Shown: piece by piece, positions 35,368 to 43,957 of the stretch
Layout: each line of letters starts with the position of its first letter
Numbering within the stretch: position 1 is the first letter of the stretch
Origin: MVYY01 sp012517575
GTDB taxonomy: Bacteria > Bacteroidota > Bacteroidia > Bacteroidales > Paludibacteraceae
Length of the DNA: 64,000 bases
Direction: 5' to 3'
NCBI GenBank assembly: GCA_031629035.1
Contig: JAVLUG010000012.1
Span: 4,390-68,389, forward strand
The notes under the pieces: model-generated
The model's input: only the letters and a program-made list of their open reading frames with translations
The model's database searches: none
Told to the model about the DNA's origin: nothing
Program-made: the position numbers and the translations under genes

Positions 35368-36426
35368 ATGACAGCAGAATTAGTAAATGAAGCCATTCAA
35401 CTTTTACGGCAAATGATTGCTATTCCTTCTTTCAGTAAAGAAGAGAAAGAGGTGGCCGATTTTTTGGAGCAGTATTTGTTGCAACGTGGGTATGTTGTTT
35501 TCCGACATTTGAACAACATTTGGCTACAGAGTCCGGGCTTTGATGTTTCTCGACCGACAATCCTGCTCAATTCTCACTTGGATACTGTAAAACCAGGAAG
35601 CGGTTGGACTCGCCATCCCTTTGAAGCTTCGATAGAAAACAACAAATTATATGGTTTGGGAAGCAATGATGCCGGCGCCAGTTTGGTAAGTTTGCTCCAT
35701 GTCTTTTTCTTTCTTACGCAACGACAGCAATCCTATAATTTAATTTTTGCAGCTACGGCAGAAGAAGAAATTTCTGGAAAAAACGGCTTAGAAATCATGT
35801 TGCAGGAATTTCCCAAAATTGATTTTGCCGTCGTGGGTGAACCGACAGGTATGAATATGGCTATTGCCGAAAGGGGATTAATGGTTATCGATGCAACGGT
35901 AACAGGCAAGTCGGGTCATGCCGCTCGTGAAGAAGGAGAAAATGCCATTTACAAAGCATTGGATGCAATAAAATGGTTTAGAGACTATCGTTTTGATAAA
36001 ATTTCTCCATTGCTTGGGCCGGTGAAAATGACAGTAACCCAGATAAATGGTGGCATTCAGCACAATATGATTCCCGATAAATGTACTTTTGTGGTAGATG
36101 TCAGAAGCAACGAACTTTATACCAATGAAGAAATTTTAGAAATTATCCGTGAAAATGTTGATTGCCGTATTGAACCTCGTTCTGTTCGACTTTGTTCTAC
36201 TGCCACACAGTTGGACCATCCCATTGTAAAAAGAGCGCAGCAAATGAAACTTGCGTTATACGGTTCTCCAACGCTTTCCGATCAGGCATTAATGCCCTTT
36301 CCGAGCGTTAAAATCGGGCCGGGCGATTCTGCCCGTTCTCATACGGCAGATGAATATGTTTTTGTAGATGAAATTGCGAAAGGGATAGAAACTTATATCC
36401 AATTGCTCGACGGTTTACAGTTTTGA
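35368..36426 (+). CDS. argE: acetylornithine deacetylase-like M20 peptidase
   Basis: The 352-residue zinc hydrolase belongs to the M20 family and, from its place after argB, probably removes the acyl group late in arginine synthesis (from acylcitrulline in the carbamoyltransferase route). Metal and catalytic residues are in LLNSHLDTVKP, LGSNDAGASLVS, TAEEEISG and VGEPTGM, with a dimerisation domain in the middle. The ATG at 35368 is preferred to 35332, matching the family start. The stop is 25 bases from the convergent radical SAM gene. Confidence 0.9.
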   Translation: MTAELVNEAIQLLRQMIAIPSFSKEEKEVADFLEQYLLQRGYVVFRHLNNIWLQSPGFDVSRPTILLNSHLDTVKPGSGWTRHPFEASIENNKLYGLGSNDAGASLVSLLHVFFFLTQRQQSYNLIFAATAEEEISGKNGLEIMLQEFPKIDFAVVGEPTGMNMAIAERGLMVIDATVTGKSGHAAREEGENAIYKALDAIKWFRDYRFDKISPLLGPVKMTVTQINGGIQHNMIPDKCTFVVDVRSNELYTNEEILEIIRENVDCRIEPRSVRLCSTATQLDHPIVKRAQQMKLALYGSPTLSDQALMPFPSVKIGPGDSARSHTADEYVFVDEIAKGIETYIQLLDGLQF

Positions 36427-36450
36427 AAAAATTTTCTTGAAAAAGTAACT

Positions 36451-37296
36451 TCACAAAGAAACGCGAAACCCGCAAGTTTTGCAAAAGGACTCAGTAATTT
36501 TATGTTGCTGAAAACCTTGTCTCATTCTCGTTGCCTTTTCGCTCGAAAGAATAGAGGAAAGGTCTTGAGAGAAAATATTTCCCAGTTTCAGAGACCCGCC
36601 GGCATCAAGACAACAGGGGACAACTTCTCCTCCGGAGAGAATGGCAATATGATCGCGCAATGCATAACAGGATTTATGCTCAAACAAAATTTTCCCGTTT
36701 TCTGTCGGCCATTGAAATTTTGGCAACTGCTGCAGAAAAATATGATTGTCAAGTTGTATGCTCTTTCCTTTTTTTTGTGAAATCAATTCAGCGGGCGAAA
36801 GTAGAAATCTTTCTGAAATTTTTTCCTTACACAAGCTGTTGAATTTTTCACTTGCAGGTTGATTGATATTCCACAAACGCAGATTGACATAAGTTTGGGG
36901 CGAAAATTCCACAGCCATATCAAGAATATTTTCAAAAAAGCTTTCCCAATTGGCTGCTGGAATATTTTCTTCTGCATCATGTAGCGATATATTCAGTTGG
37001 CGAATGGGATGGTTTAGTATTAGTTCTTTCCGAGCTTTCAGCAATGAACCGTTTGTTGTGATATTGACATTCATTCCTTCCCGTTCCGCAACATTCAGTA
37101 TTTCTTCTAATTGTGGATGCAGAAGTGGTTCCCCCAACACATGCAAATAAATATAGTTGGTGTAAGGTTTAATTTTTTCAACAATTGTTTGAAAGTTTTT
37201 TACAGATATAAATCTGGTTGGTTGAGTTGTTGAAAAACAAAAGCTGCAGTGAAAATTGCAGCTGTTGGTGATTTCAATGTAAATTTTTTTGAACAT
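36451..37296 (-). CDS. radical SAM protein with SPASM-like C-terminus
   Basis: The 281-residue protein has CNFHCSFC (CX3CX2C) near residue 13 and HVLGEPLLHPQL as the SAM-binding segment. Later Cys residues (EHKSCYAL, VVPCCLDAGG and SFCKTCGF) look like a SPASM auxiliary iron-sulfur site, as in peptide- and sugar-modifying radical SAM enzymes. The substrate is unknown. It starts 12 bases after kdsD and ends the LOG-GH16-kdsAC-kdsD run, so a role in envelope glycan modification is a reasonable guess only. Confidence 0.85.
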   Translation of the reverse strand: MFKKIYIEITNSCNFHCSFCFSTTQPTRFISVKNFQTIVEKIKPYTNYIYLHVLGEPLLHPQLEEILNVAEREGMNVNITTNGSLLKARKELILNHPIRQLNISLHDAEENIPAANWESFFENILDMAVEFSPQTYVNLRLWNINQPASEKFNSLCKEKISERFLLSPAELISQKKGKSIQLDNHIFLQQLPKFQWPTENGKILFEHKSCYALRDHIAILSGGEVVPCCLDAGGSLKLGNIFSQDLSSILSSEKATRMRQGFQQHKITESFCKTCGFRVSL

Positions 37297-37308
37297 GAGC
37301 TGTTCAGT

Positions 37309-38265
37309 TCATTTGAAATCGATAATGTCATGAATCGACAAAATACCAACTACAGTAGATGAAGAGTCGTTTTCCATAACTGCCAGATTGGTAATGTTGT
37401 TCTCATCCATAATTTCCAATGCTTCAGTAAGCAATTCATCTTGAGCAATTTTTTTGAATCCGTGAGTCATAAAATCGCCCGCAGTCAGATTTTTTAAATC
37501 GTCGAATCGTTGAATGGCGCGTCGAATGTCTCCATCAGTAATGATGCCCACTGCCTGTTCGTTGCCATCAAACACCATCGTCATGCCTAAGCGTTTGTTG
37601 CTCACTTCATAAATCACATCCTTAAAAAGCGTATCGGTATAAACTTTTGGTATATTTCGGTTCATTTCGTCTTTCACACGTGCCAGTAATTGCCGACCTA
37701 AAGCTCCTCCGGGATGATAAAGGGCGTAATTTTCCGCTTTAAAATTCCGACGTTCCATTAGGCACACTGTCAACGCATCGCCCATAACCAGTGTTGCTGT
37801 GGTGGAAGTTGTTGGTGCCAATCCCAACGGGCAAGCTTCGTGCTCTATCCCCGTATTGAGAACCAATGTAGCTTCGCGAGCCAGTGGAGATTTCGGGTTT
37901 CCTGTCATGGCGATAATGGTACGGCATATTTTCTTTAGCGGAGTTATTAAGTTGATAATTTCCGGCGAGCTTCCACTGTTGGAAATCAATAAAGCAATGT
38001 CGTTCTTGTCAATCATTCCCAAATCGCCATGCATGGCTTCCGCCGCATTGATGAAAATGGTTTGTGTGCCTGTGGATGCCAGAGAAGAAGCAATTTTATG
38101 CCCGATTATTCCGGTTTTCCCTATCCCCAAAATTACCAACTTCCCTTTGCAGTTGTAAATCAATTCTACAGCCTGATTGATTTCTGGTCCAATCTTTTCG
38201 GCCAATTTCTGAAGTTCCGATATTTCCAATTCAAAAATTTCCTTGCTTCGTTTTACAAAGTCCAT
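37309..38265 (-). CDS. kdsD: D-arabinose-5-phosphate isomerase
   Basis: The 318-residue enzyme (KdsD/GutQ/KpsF family) makes arabinose-5-phosphate from ribulose-5-phosphate, the first step of Kdo synthesis. An N-terminal SIS domain (ILGIGKTGIIGHKIASSLASTG, ISNSGSSPEI, HPGGALGR) is followed by two CBS domains near residues 205-318. It lies 12 bases after the KdsA-KdsC gene, so all three early Kdo activities are encoded by two adjacent genes. Confidence 0.96.
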   Translation of the reverse strand: MDFVKRSKEIFELEISELQKLAEKIGPEINQAVELIYNCKGKLVILGIGKTGIIGHKIASSLASTGTQTIFINAAEAMHGDLGMIDKNDIALLISNSGSSPEIINLITPLKKICRTIIAMTGNPKSPLAREATLVLNTGIEHEACPLGLAPTTSTTATLVMGDALTVCLMERRNFKAENYALYHPGGALGRQLLARVKDEMNRNIPKVYTDTLFKDVIYEVSNKRLGMTMVFDGNEQAVGIITDGDIRRAIQRFDDLKNLTAGDFMTHGFKKIAQDELLTEALEIMDENNITNLAVMENDSSSTVVGILSIHDIIDFK

Positions 38266-38277
38266 GATTGTATGATG

Positions 38278-39654
38278 TCAACAGTAATTTTTTAAAATAT
38301 ATTCCACAAATTCGCGCACACATCCTTCTCCGCCTTTTGCTTTCATTTGAACAATACCCGGCACACTTTTTATCAGTTCCATGGCGTCTGCAGGGCAAGC
38401 AGCCAAACCAACCGAACACAACAATTCGTAACAATTCACATCATCGCCAATATAGGCTGTTTCCTGCAAGCTGATACCTTCTTTTTCGCAAATTTCCAAT
38501 GCTGCAGCTAATTTTCCTCCGTTTTTTCTACCCTTGTATAGGTAATCGAGCTGAAGTTTGTTGTACCGCATTTCGGCTATTTTGTTGTCTTCGGAAGTGA
38601 TTATGCCAACTTTTATTCCTTTCGACTGCAAAATTTTTAAACCCATTCCATCGCGTGTGTGAAACTTTTTCATTTCATCACCAAATTCGGAATAATACAT
38701 ACCGCCATCTGTCATTACTCCATCTATATCGGAGAGCAACAACTTGATTTTTTGTTTCTTATTTTGAGGCAACTGTGCTTTTTTGTTTTTTTCAACTGAT
38801 TCATCCATCATTCCTTTTTCGGAAAGATTTTTCGTAACATTATCAATTAAAATGGCTTGTTGCAAAATATTTCGAACATCGGAAAGATAAAGTTGATTTG
38901 GACCATCGGAAATTGCATAATCGGGTTGAGGGTGAACTTCGGCAAAAACAGCATCCACGCCTACAGCCAGCGCTGCCCGCATCAAATAAGGGACCATTTC
39001 TCTGTTTCCACCTGTTGAATTTCCCTGCCCGCCGGGTTTTTGCACGGAATGGGTGGCATCAAAAACAATGGGGAAACCATATTTTCGCATTTCTACCAAT
39101 CCGGTCATATCCACCACCAGATTATTGTATCCAAAGGAAGATCCGCGTTCACAGAGCAGAATATTGTCGTTTCCTGCTTCCAGCATTTTATCCACCACAT
39201 TTTTCATGTCCCATGGAGCCATGAATTGTCCCTTTTTTATGTTGACAATTTTTCCGGTTTTGGCGGCAGCTATCAAAAGGTCAGTCTGGCGGGAAAGAAA
39301 GGCAGGAATTTGCAGAACATCTACTACGTCGGCTACCGGCTGACATTGCCATGTTTCGTGAACATCGGTAAGTACAGGCAGTTGAAATTCATTTTTAACT
39401 TTTTGCAAAATTTCAAGTCCGCGCTCCATGCCAACTCCGCGAGCCGATTTCAATGAAGTGCGATTGGCTTTGTCGAAAGAAGATTTGAAAATCAGATGAA
39501 TACCCAATTCAAGGCAAATTTCTTTCAGTGTTCCGGCCACTTCCATCGTCATGGCTTCCGACTCAATGGCGCAAGGCCCAGCTATGAGTACAAAGCGGCC
39601 ACCATCGCCTATATCAAATTGATGAAGAACATTTATTTTTTTTGTTTCGATCAT
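38278..39654 (-). CDS. kdsA: KdsA-KdsC fusion: Kdo-8-phosphate synthase and phosphatase
   Basis: One 458-residue frame carries two consecutive Kdo enzymes. Residues 1-273 are KdsA, condensing PEP with arabinose-5-phosphate (AGPCAIES at 25-32, KSSFDKANR at 57-65, DVHE at 97-100, FDATHSVQ, FAEVHPQPD). A Lys/Gln-rich linker near 285-302 leads to residues 303-458, a KdsC-type HAD phosphatase that removes the 8-phosphate (SDIDGVMTDGG with Asp309 and Asp311; TRDGMG; GDDVNC). Both halves keep their catalytic motifs. No frameshift or internal stop is seen, so the fusion appears real. Confidence 0.94.
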   Translation of the reverse strand: MIETKKINVLHQFDIGDGGRFVLIAGPCAIESEAMTMEVAGTLKEICLELGIHLIFKSSFDKANRTSLKSARGVGMERGLEILQKVKNEFQLPVLTDVHETWQCQPVADVVDVLQIPAFLSRQTDLLIAAAKTGKIVNIKKGQFMAPWDMKNVVDKMLEAGNDNILLCERGSSFGYNNLVVDMTGLVEMRKYGFPIVFDATHSVQKPGGQGNSTGGNREMVPYLMRAALAVGVDAVFAEVHPQPDYAISDGPNQLYLSDVRNILQQAILIDNVTKNLSEKGMMDESVEKNKKAQLPQNKKQKIKLLLSDIDGVMTDGGMYYSEFGDEMKKFHTRDGMGLKILQSKGIKVGIITSEDNKIAEMRYNKLQLDYLYKGRKNGGKLAAALEICEKEGISLQETAYIGDDVNCYELLCSVGLAACPADAMELIKSVPGIVQMKAKGGEGCVREFVEYILKNYC

Positions 39655-39690
39655 GAATAGTGTAGATTTGAGTTTTGGGGAAAAGGAAGA

Positions 39691-41013
39691 TTATTGTTTA
39701 AATTGATAAACTTTGATCCAGTCCACTTCCAAAACACCTTTGTCACCTTTTTCCTTTTCGGGAATAAATGAACTGAATGCCAGATACAATTTTTCGTCCG
39801 GTATGTTCCTAACGGTGCGGTACACTTCATAATCGTTGATCAACCAAATCAGTTCCTTTTCTGTCCACAATAAACTGTAAATATAAAAGTCGGAAGGATG
39901 AATACCTTTGATTTTGGTTCCATCCATTTCATTTTTCGAAGCATTACCCACGTTGATGTATTTACCGTCGAAATGAAGAATGTTAATATGCGGCAACATT
40001 TCGTCGCCACCCAGCCAGAAAGCATGATGTATTTTTCCGCTACAACGAAGTTTTGCTCTGAACATGCCGTATTTTTGGCGAAAAGTATCGTCGGTCTGAA
40101 TAACGTCAGAAGAATAATCGAAATCTTTCATGATAAATCCTTTCTGAGTATCCCATGCGCGAGCGGTAATTTTTTCTTCTTTGGTGATAATTTTTAGATG
40201 GCCATCGGAAACCGTAACATTTTTACCTGAATTATTGGCTTGCTTTTCGTTAGCAAATGAATGGTCGGTGATAAGTTGCGGGCTTTTATAGTGAAAACCA
40301 TAATTCCATCGTGAACTGTCGAGTGTATTCCATTCGAAATTTTCTTCAAAAGTCAGTTCTAGTGAACGGAATATCCCAAATCTTTCGGGATTTTCGTTTT
40401 CATAATAAATAATATCTGGATTTTTTCGGAGTTGGTGATGACGACGTTGTATGGCGTATTCTTTTGTTGTATGCCATCTGTCTGGATTAGCCCAGAATTC
40501 GTTCGATTTTTGGAATTCGGGTGAATTCACTTTTTGTTTCAGCTCTTCGTATTCTTTTACCACAAAAGAGTCGTTGTAACGAACAAAATTTTTGTATTCT
40601 TTTGAATGTTCAAATTGTTTGAACTTTTTTAATTTTTCCGAAGCTTTTACCTTTTTCCGGTGCCCTAAATCGAGATAATCGGGAGTTTCCTTGAACTTCA
40701 AAAAATCATTTAGTTCTTTTGATTCCGACGTTTTGAAGTATTGTTGCAGTGAACGGGAATTTTGAAGTTTTTTGTACTCCGAATTCAGTCGGTATTCTTC
40801 CGTATCCTTGTACTTTCTGTTTTTCAGGATTTTTTTGTTTTCCTGAAATTTTGGAGAACTGATTACTTTGGATAACTGTTTGTACTCTGCAAGCTCAGCC
40901 GATCTTCCAATTTCGTTGTAGCGTTCCATCGACTGAATGCGTTCATTTTCACCCTTTTCAAATTTACCGGTAGGAGTGATTTTTCTAAAAAACTTTTTCC
41001 CAAATAGAGCCAT
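39691..41013 (-). CDS. GH16-like domain protein with N-terminal helical repeats, catalytic residues replaced
   Basis: The 440-residue protein has no signal peptide. Residues ~25-200 are charged helical repeats: EYKQLSKVISSPKFQ (43-57) recurs as EYEELKQKVNSPEFQ (154-168), with weaker copies between. Residues ~215-440 read as a GH16/laminarinase-type jellyroll: EENFEWNTLDSSRWNYG, DGHLKI, KYGMFRAKLR, HAFWLGGD, and a C-terminal VLEVDWIKVYQ strand. At the place of the catalytic E-I-D-I-x-E motif it has HINILH (342-347), so both Glu and the Asp are gone. Hydrolysis is therefore unlikely; glycan binding or a structural role is inference. It lies between the LOG gene (13 bases) and kdsAC (36 bases). 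Confidence 0.8.
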   Translation of the reverse strand: MALFGKKFFRKITPTGKFEKGENERIQSMERYNEIGRSAELAEYKQLSKVISSPKFQENKKILKNRKYKDTEEYRLNSEYKKLQNSRSLQQYFKTSESKELNDFLKFKETPDYLDLGHRKKVKASEKLKKFKQFEHSKEYKNFVRYNDSFVVKEYEELKQKVNSPEFQKSNEFWANPDRWHTTKEYAIQRRHHQLRKNPDIIYYENENPERFGIFRSLELTFEENFEWNTLDSSRWNYGFHYKSPQLITDHSFANEKQANNSGKNVTVSDGHLKIITKEEKITARAWDTQKGFIMKDFDYSSDVIQTDDTFRQKYGMFRAKLRCSGKIHHAFWLGGDEMLPHINILHFDGKYINVGNASKNEMDGTKIKGIHPSDFYIYSLLWTEKELIWLINDYEVYRTVRNIPDEKLYLAFSSFIPEKEKGDKGVLEVDWIKVYQFKQ

Positions 41014-41026
41014 ATTAATGTGTATT

Positions 41027-41575
41027 TCAGTTTTTTATTGAAAATGATTGAAGGAATGCCTTGCATTGATGAATGTCATCAACAAAAATAGGCTGGTAAT
41101 TTTCCGGTTCAGGCAGTAATTTTTCGGCTTTCATTTTGTTGATTTGACTGATAAAATCATCAAAAAAATGTTGTTCGTTCAATATGACCAGTGGTTTGTG
41201 ATGCTCACCAACTACTCCGGAAGCAATGACATCCAGCATTTCGTCAAAAGTTCCATAGCTACCAGGTAAAACAACGAAAACATCAGCCAATTGTTTTATT
41301 TTGTTTTTTCTTTCGCTTAAATTTTCAACAACGATCAGTTCTGTGGGCAAAATACTCTGGCGATGCATTTTGATAATAGGCTGAGCAATGACGCCAATAA
41401 TTTTTCCTCTTTTTTCTGTGGCTCCCAATGCGATATCATCCATCGTTCCTCCTGTGGAGCCACCATAAACCAGCGTGTTCCCGCTTTCGGCGATAAACTG
41501 ACCCAGCAGAAAAGCAACTTGTTTGTAAGCAGTTGGAACTTGGTTGCTCGAAGAACAAAATACGGCAATGTTCAT
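41027..41575 (-). CDS. LOG family protein (nucleotide phosphoribohydrolase-like)
   Basis: The 182-residue protein matches the LOG/TIGR00730 group, whose characterised members release the base from cytokinin riboside or other nucleoside 5'-monophosphates. The Rossmann start IAVFCSSSNQVPTAY and LVYGGSTGGTMDDIA are typical. The nucleotide motif PGGxGTxxE appears as PGSYGTFDE, with Gly replaced by Ser at the second glycine. It heads the operon that leads into Kdo synthesis, 91 bases and one hairpin after gyrB. Confidence 0.9.
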   Translation of the reverse strand: MNIAVFCSSSNQVPTAYKQVAFLLGQFIAESGNTLVYGGSTGGTMDDIALGATEKRGKIIGVIAQPIIKMHRQSILPTELIVVENLSERKNKIKQLADVFVVLPGSYGTFDEMLDVIASGVVGEHHKPLVILNEQHFFDDFISQINKMKAEKLLPEPENYQPIFVDDIHQCKAFLQSFSIKN

Positions 41576-41614
41576 TACATTTCGTTTAAACGCTCAGTTG
41601 GTTTATATAAAATT

Positions 41615-41651
41615 TTTCCTTCCACTTTTGGTATTGCAAAGTGGAAGGAAA
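41615..41651 (-). terminator. hairpin terminator after gyrB
   Basis: A perfect 14-bp stem pairs 41615-41628 with 41638-41651 around a 9-base loop. On the minus strand it follows the gyrB stop by 15 bases. The T-run after it is short and interrupted, so termination may be partial, leaving some read-through into the LOG gene. Confidence 0.7.
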
Positions 41652-41666
41652 TATCGAAAAGCCGTA

Positions 41667-43625
41667 TCAGGCATCAATATTGGCGTACGTGGCGTTTTGC
41701 TCTATAAACTGACGCCGAGGCAACACATCGTCTCCCATAAGCATCGAAAAAACATGATCGGCCGAAGCTGCATTTTCAATGGTTACCTGTCGAAGTGTCC
41801 GTTTTTCGGGATTCATGGTAGTTTCCCAAAGTTGCGTTTCGTTCATTTCACCCAAACCTTTGTAACGCTGAACATGAATAGAACCTTCCTGACCATTTCC
41901 GTATTTTTCTATAAAAGCTTGCCGTTGCTGTTCGTTCCAGCAATATTCTTCTATTTTACCTTTTTTGCAAAGATAGAGTGGAGGCGTAGCAATATAAAGA
42001 TAACCCTGTTCGATCAGTTCTTTCATGTGTCGGAAGAAAAAGGTCATAATCAGCGTAGCAATATGGCTCCCGTCCACATCAGCATCGGTCATGATAATGA
42101 TTTTATGATAACGAAGCTTGCTGATATTCAATGCCTTGCTGTCATCTTCTGTTCCTATAGTAACGCCCAAGGCGGTATATATATTGCGTATTTCTTCACT
42201 TTCCAGCACTTTGTGTTGCATGGCTTTTTCCACGTTCAGAATTTTTCCCCGCAGAGGCAAAATAGCTTGAAATTGACGGCTTCGTCCCTGTTTTGCCGTT
42301 CCACCTGCCGAATCTCCCTCCACAAGGAACAATTCGCATTTGGAAGGATCTCTTTCCACACAGTCGGCAAGTTTTCCCGGTAACCCTCCACCCGAAAGGG
42401 GTGATTTTCGCTGAACCATCTCACGCGCCTTGCGTGCCGCATTACGTGCTGTAGCAGCCAAAATTACCTTTTCTACAATCATTCGGGCTGATTTTGGATT
42501 TTCTTCCAGATAGGCACTCAAAGCTTCTCCCACAGCCATATCCACTGCTCCCATCACTTCATTGTTGCCAAGTTTGGTTTTCGTCTGTCCCTCAAACTGA
42601 GGCTCTGCAACTTTTATAGAAATGACAGCCGTTAAACCTTCACGAAAGTCATCGCCACTGATTTCAATTTTAACCTTATCGAGCATTTTGCTGTCTTCGG
42701 CATATTTTTTCAGCGTTCGGGTCAATCCCCGACGAAAGCCGGCCAAATGCGTACCTCCTTCTATGGTGTTGATGTTGTTCACATAAGAGTGAATATTTTC
42801 ATTGTAGGAAGTATTGTAAGTCATGGCAATTTCTACCGGAATGCCATTTTTCTCGTTGCTGATGTGAATAATATCATCAATCAGTTTTTCACGCGCTTCG
42901 TCGATATAACTGACAAATTCTTTCAATCCTTCTTTGGAGTAGAAAACTTCTTTTCTAAAACTGCCATCTTCTTCCACTGTTCTTTCATCGATAAGCGTTA
43001 ATCGAATTCCTGCATTCAAAAAGGCCAGTTCACGAAGACGGTCGGCAATGATGTCGTATTTATAAACAACTTCCGTAAAAATTGTGTCATCCGGCATGAA
43101 AGTAGTGGAAGTTCCTGTTGAAGAAGTGGTTCCAATTTCTCTTACCGGAAATTTGGGAATACCTCGTTCGTATTCCTGTTCATAAATTTTTCCGTTTCTG
43201 GCAACTTCTACACGCATAAATGAAGAAAGTGCATTTACACAAGATACTCCCACACCGTGCAATCCTCCAGAAACTTTGTAACTTCCCTTGTCAAATTTTC
43301 CTCCGGCGTGAAGTACCGTCATTACAACTTCCAATGCCGATTTTCCTTCTTTTTCGTGAAAATCGACCGGAATGCCACGACCATTGTCGGTTACGGTAAT
43401 GGAATTATCCGGATGGATGGTAACTTGAATATCATCGCAATGTCCTGCCATCGCTTCGTCGATAGAATTATCTACCACTTCATAAACCAAATGATGTAAA
43501 CCCTTGATGCCTATGTCTCCAATGTACATGGCAGGACGTTTACGCACAGCTTCCAGTCCTTCGAGAACCTGAATGCTGCTGGCATCATACTCGGCAATAG
43601 CATTTAACTTTTCTTCTGTAATCAT
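41667..43625 (-). CDS. gyrB: DNA gyrase subunit B
   Basis: The 652-residue ATPase subunit of gyrase introduces negative supercoils with GyrA. The GHKL ATPase motifs (EVVDNSIDEAMAGHC, TDNGRGIPV, GLHGVGVSCVNALS) are followed by the transducer domain and a TOPRIM domain (EGDSAGGTAKQGR, DADVDGSHI) and the C-terminal RYKGLGEM block. Length is typical of gyrB without the proteobacterial insert. A TAAATTTG -7-like box (43701-43708) lies 76 bases upstream. ParE is the alternative but the motifs and length fit GyrB. Confidence 0.96.
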   Translation of the reverse strand: MITEEKLNAIAEYDASSIQVLEGLEAVRKRPAMYIGDIGIKGLHHLVYEVVDNSIDEAMAGHCDDIQVTIHPDNSITVTDNGRGIPVDFHEKEGKSALEVVMTVLHAGGKFDKGSYKVSGGLHGVGVSCVNALSSFMRVEVARNGKIYEQEYERGIPKFPVREIGTTSSTGTSTTFMPDDTIFTEVVYKYDIIADRLRELAFLNAGIRLTLIDERTVEEDGSFRKEVFYSKEGLKEFVSYIDEAREKLIDDIIHISNEKNGIPVEIAMTYNTSYNENIHSYVNNINTIEGGTHLAGFRRGLTRTLKKYAEDSKMLDKVKIEISGDDFREGLTAVISIKVAEPQFEGQTKTKLGNNEVMGAVDMAVGEALSAYLEENPKSARMIVEKVILAATARNAARKAREMVQRKSPLSGGGLPGKLADCVERDPSKCELFLVEGDSAGGTAKQGRSRQFQAILPLRGKILNVEKAMQHKVLESEEIRNIYTALGVTIGTEDDSKALNISKLRYHKIIIMTDADVDGSHIATLIMTFFFRHMKELIEQGYLYIATPPLYLCKKGKIEEYCWNEQQRQAFIEKYGNGQEGSIHVQRYKGLGEMNETQLWETTMNPEKRTLRQVTIENAASADHVFSMLMGDDVLPRRQFIEQNATYANIDA

Positions 43626-43957
43626 TTTTATCTAATTAATTGTAATTTTCTTTCTTCAATAGTCGTTTTTTTGAATGAAAAATTCTTTTGAAAAAACATA
43701 CAAATTTAATAAAAATATTTGAGATGACCTCGTTTTTTGAAGGAAATATACAACATCTCATCACTATTTCAATGTTTCAAAATCCCGATTTAATGCAGTT
43801 TTTATGCGTTGTTGAAAAATAAGCTTTCCCTGTTCAGGGAACAAATGAATGCATCCGGAGAAGTTGAAAGCTTGCAAGCTAAAGCAGTCATTAATTTTAT
43901 GTACATGTTTCTCAAAAAAAGGCTAACTTTGCAGTCGATTTTTAATATAAAATAAAA
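43626..43957. other. divergent intergenic region between gyrB and suhB
   Basis: A 332-bp AT-rich region without a gene. It carries -7-like boxes pointing both ways: TAAATTTG on the minus strand at 43701-43708 for gyrB and TAACTTTG on the plus strand at 43924-43931 for suhB. Neither has a TTG at the usual distance. A short tgcaagct sequence repeat near 43870 is not convincing as an operator. Confidence 0.5.

Noticed and set aside
41544..42383. Plus-strand 279-codon frame opposite gyrB
   Set aside because: Antisense to the TOPRIM and C-terminal part of gyrB, Phe- and Ser-rich shadow.
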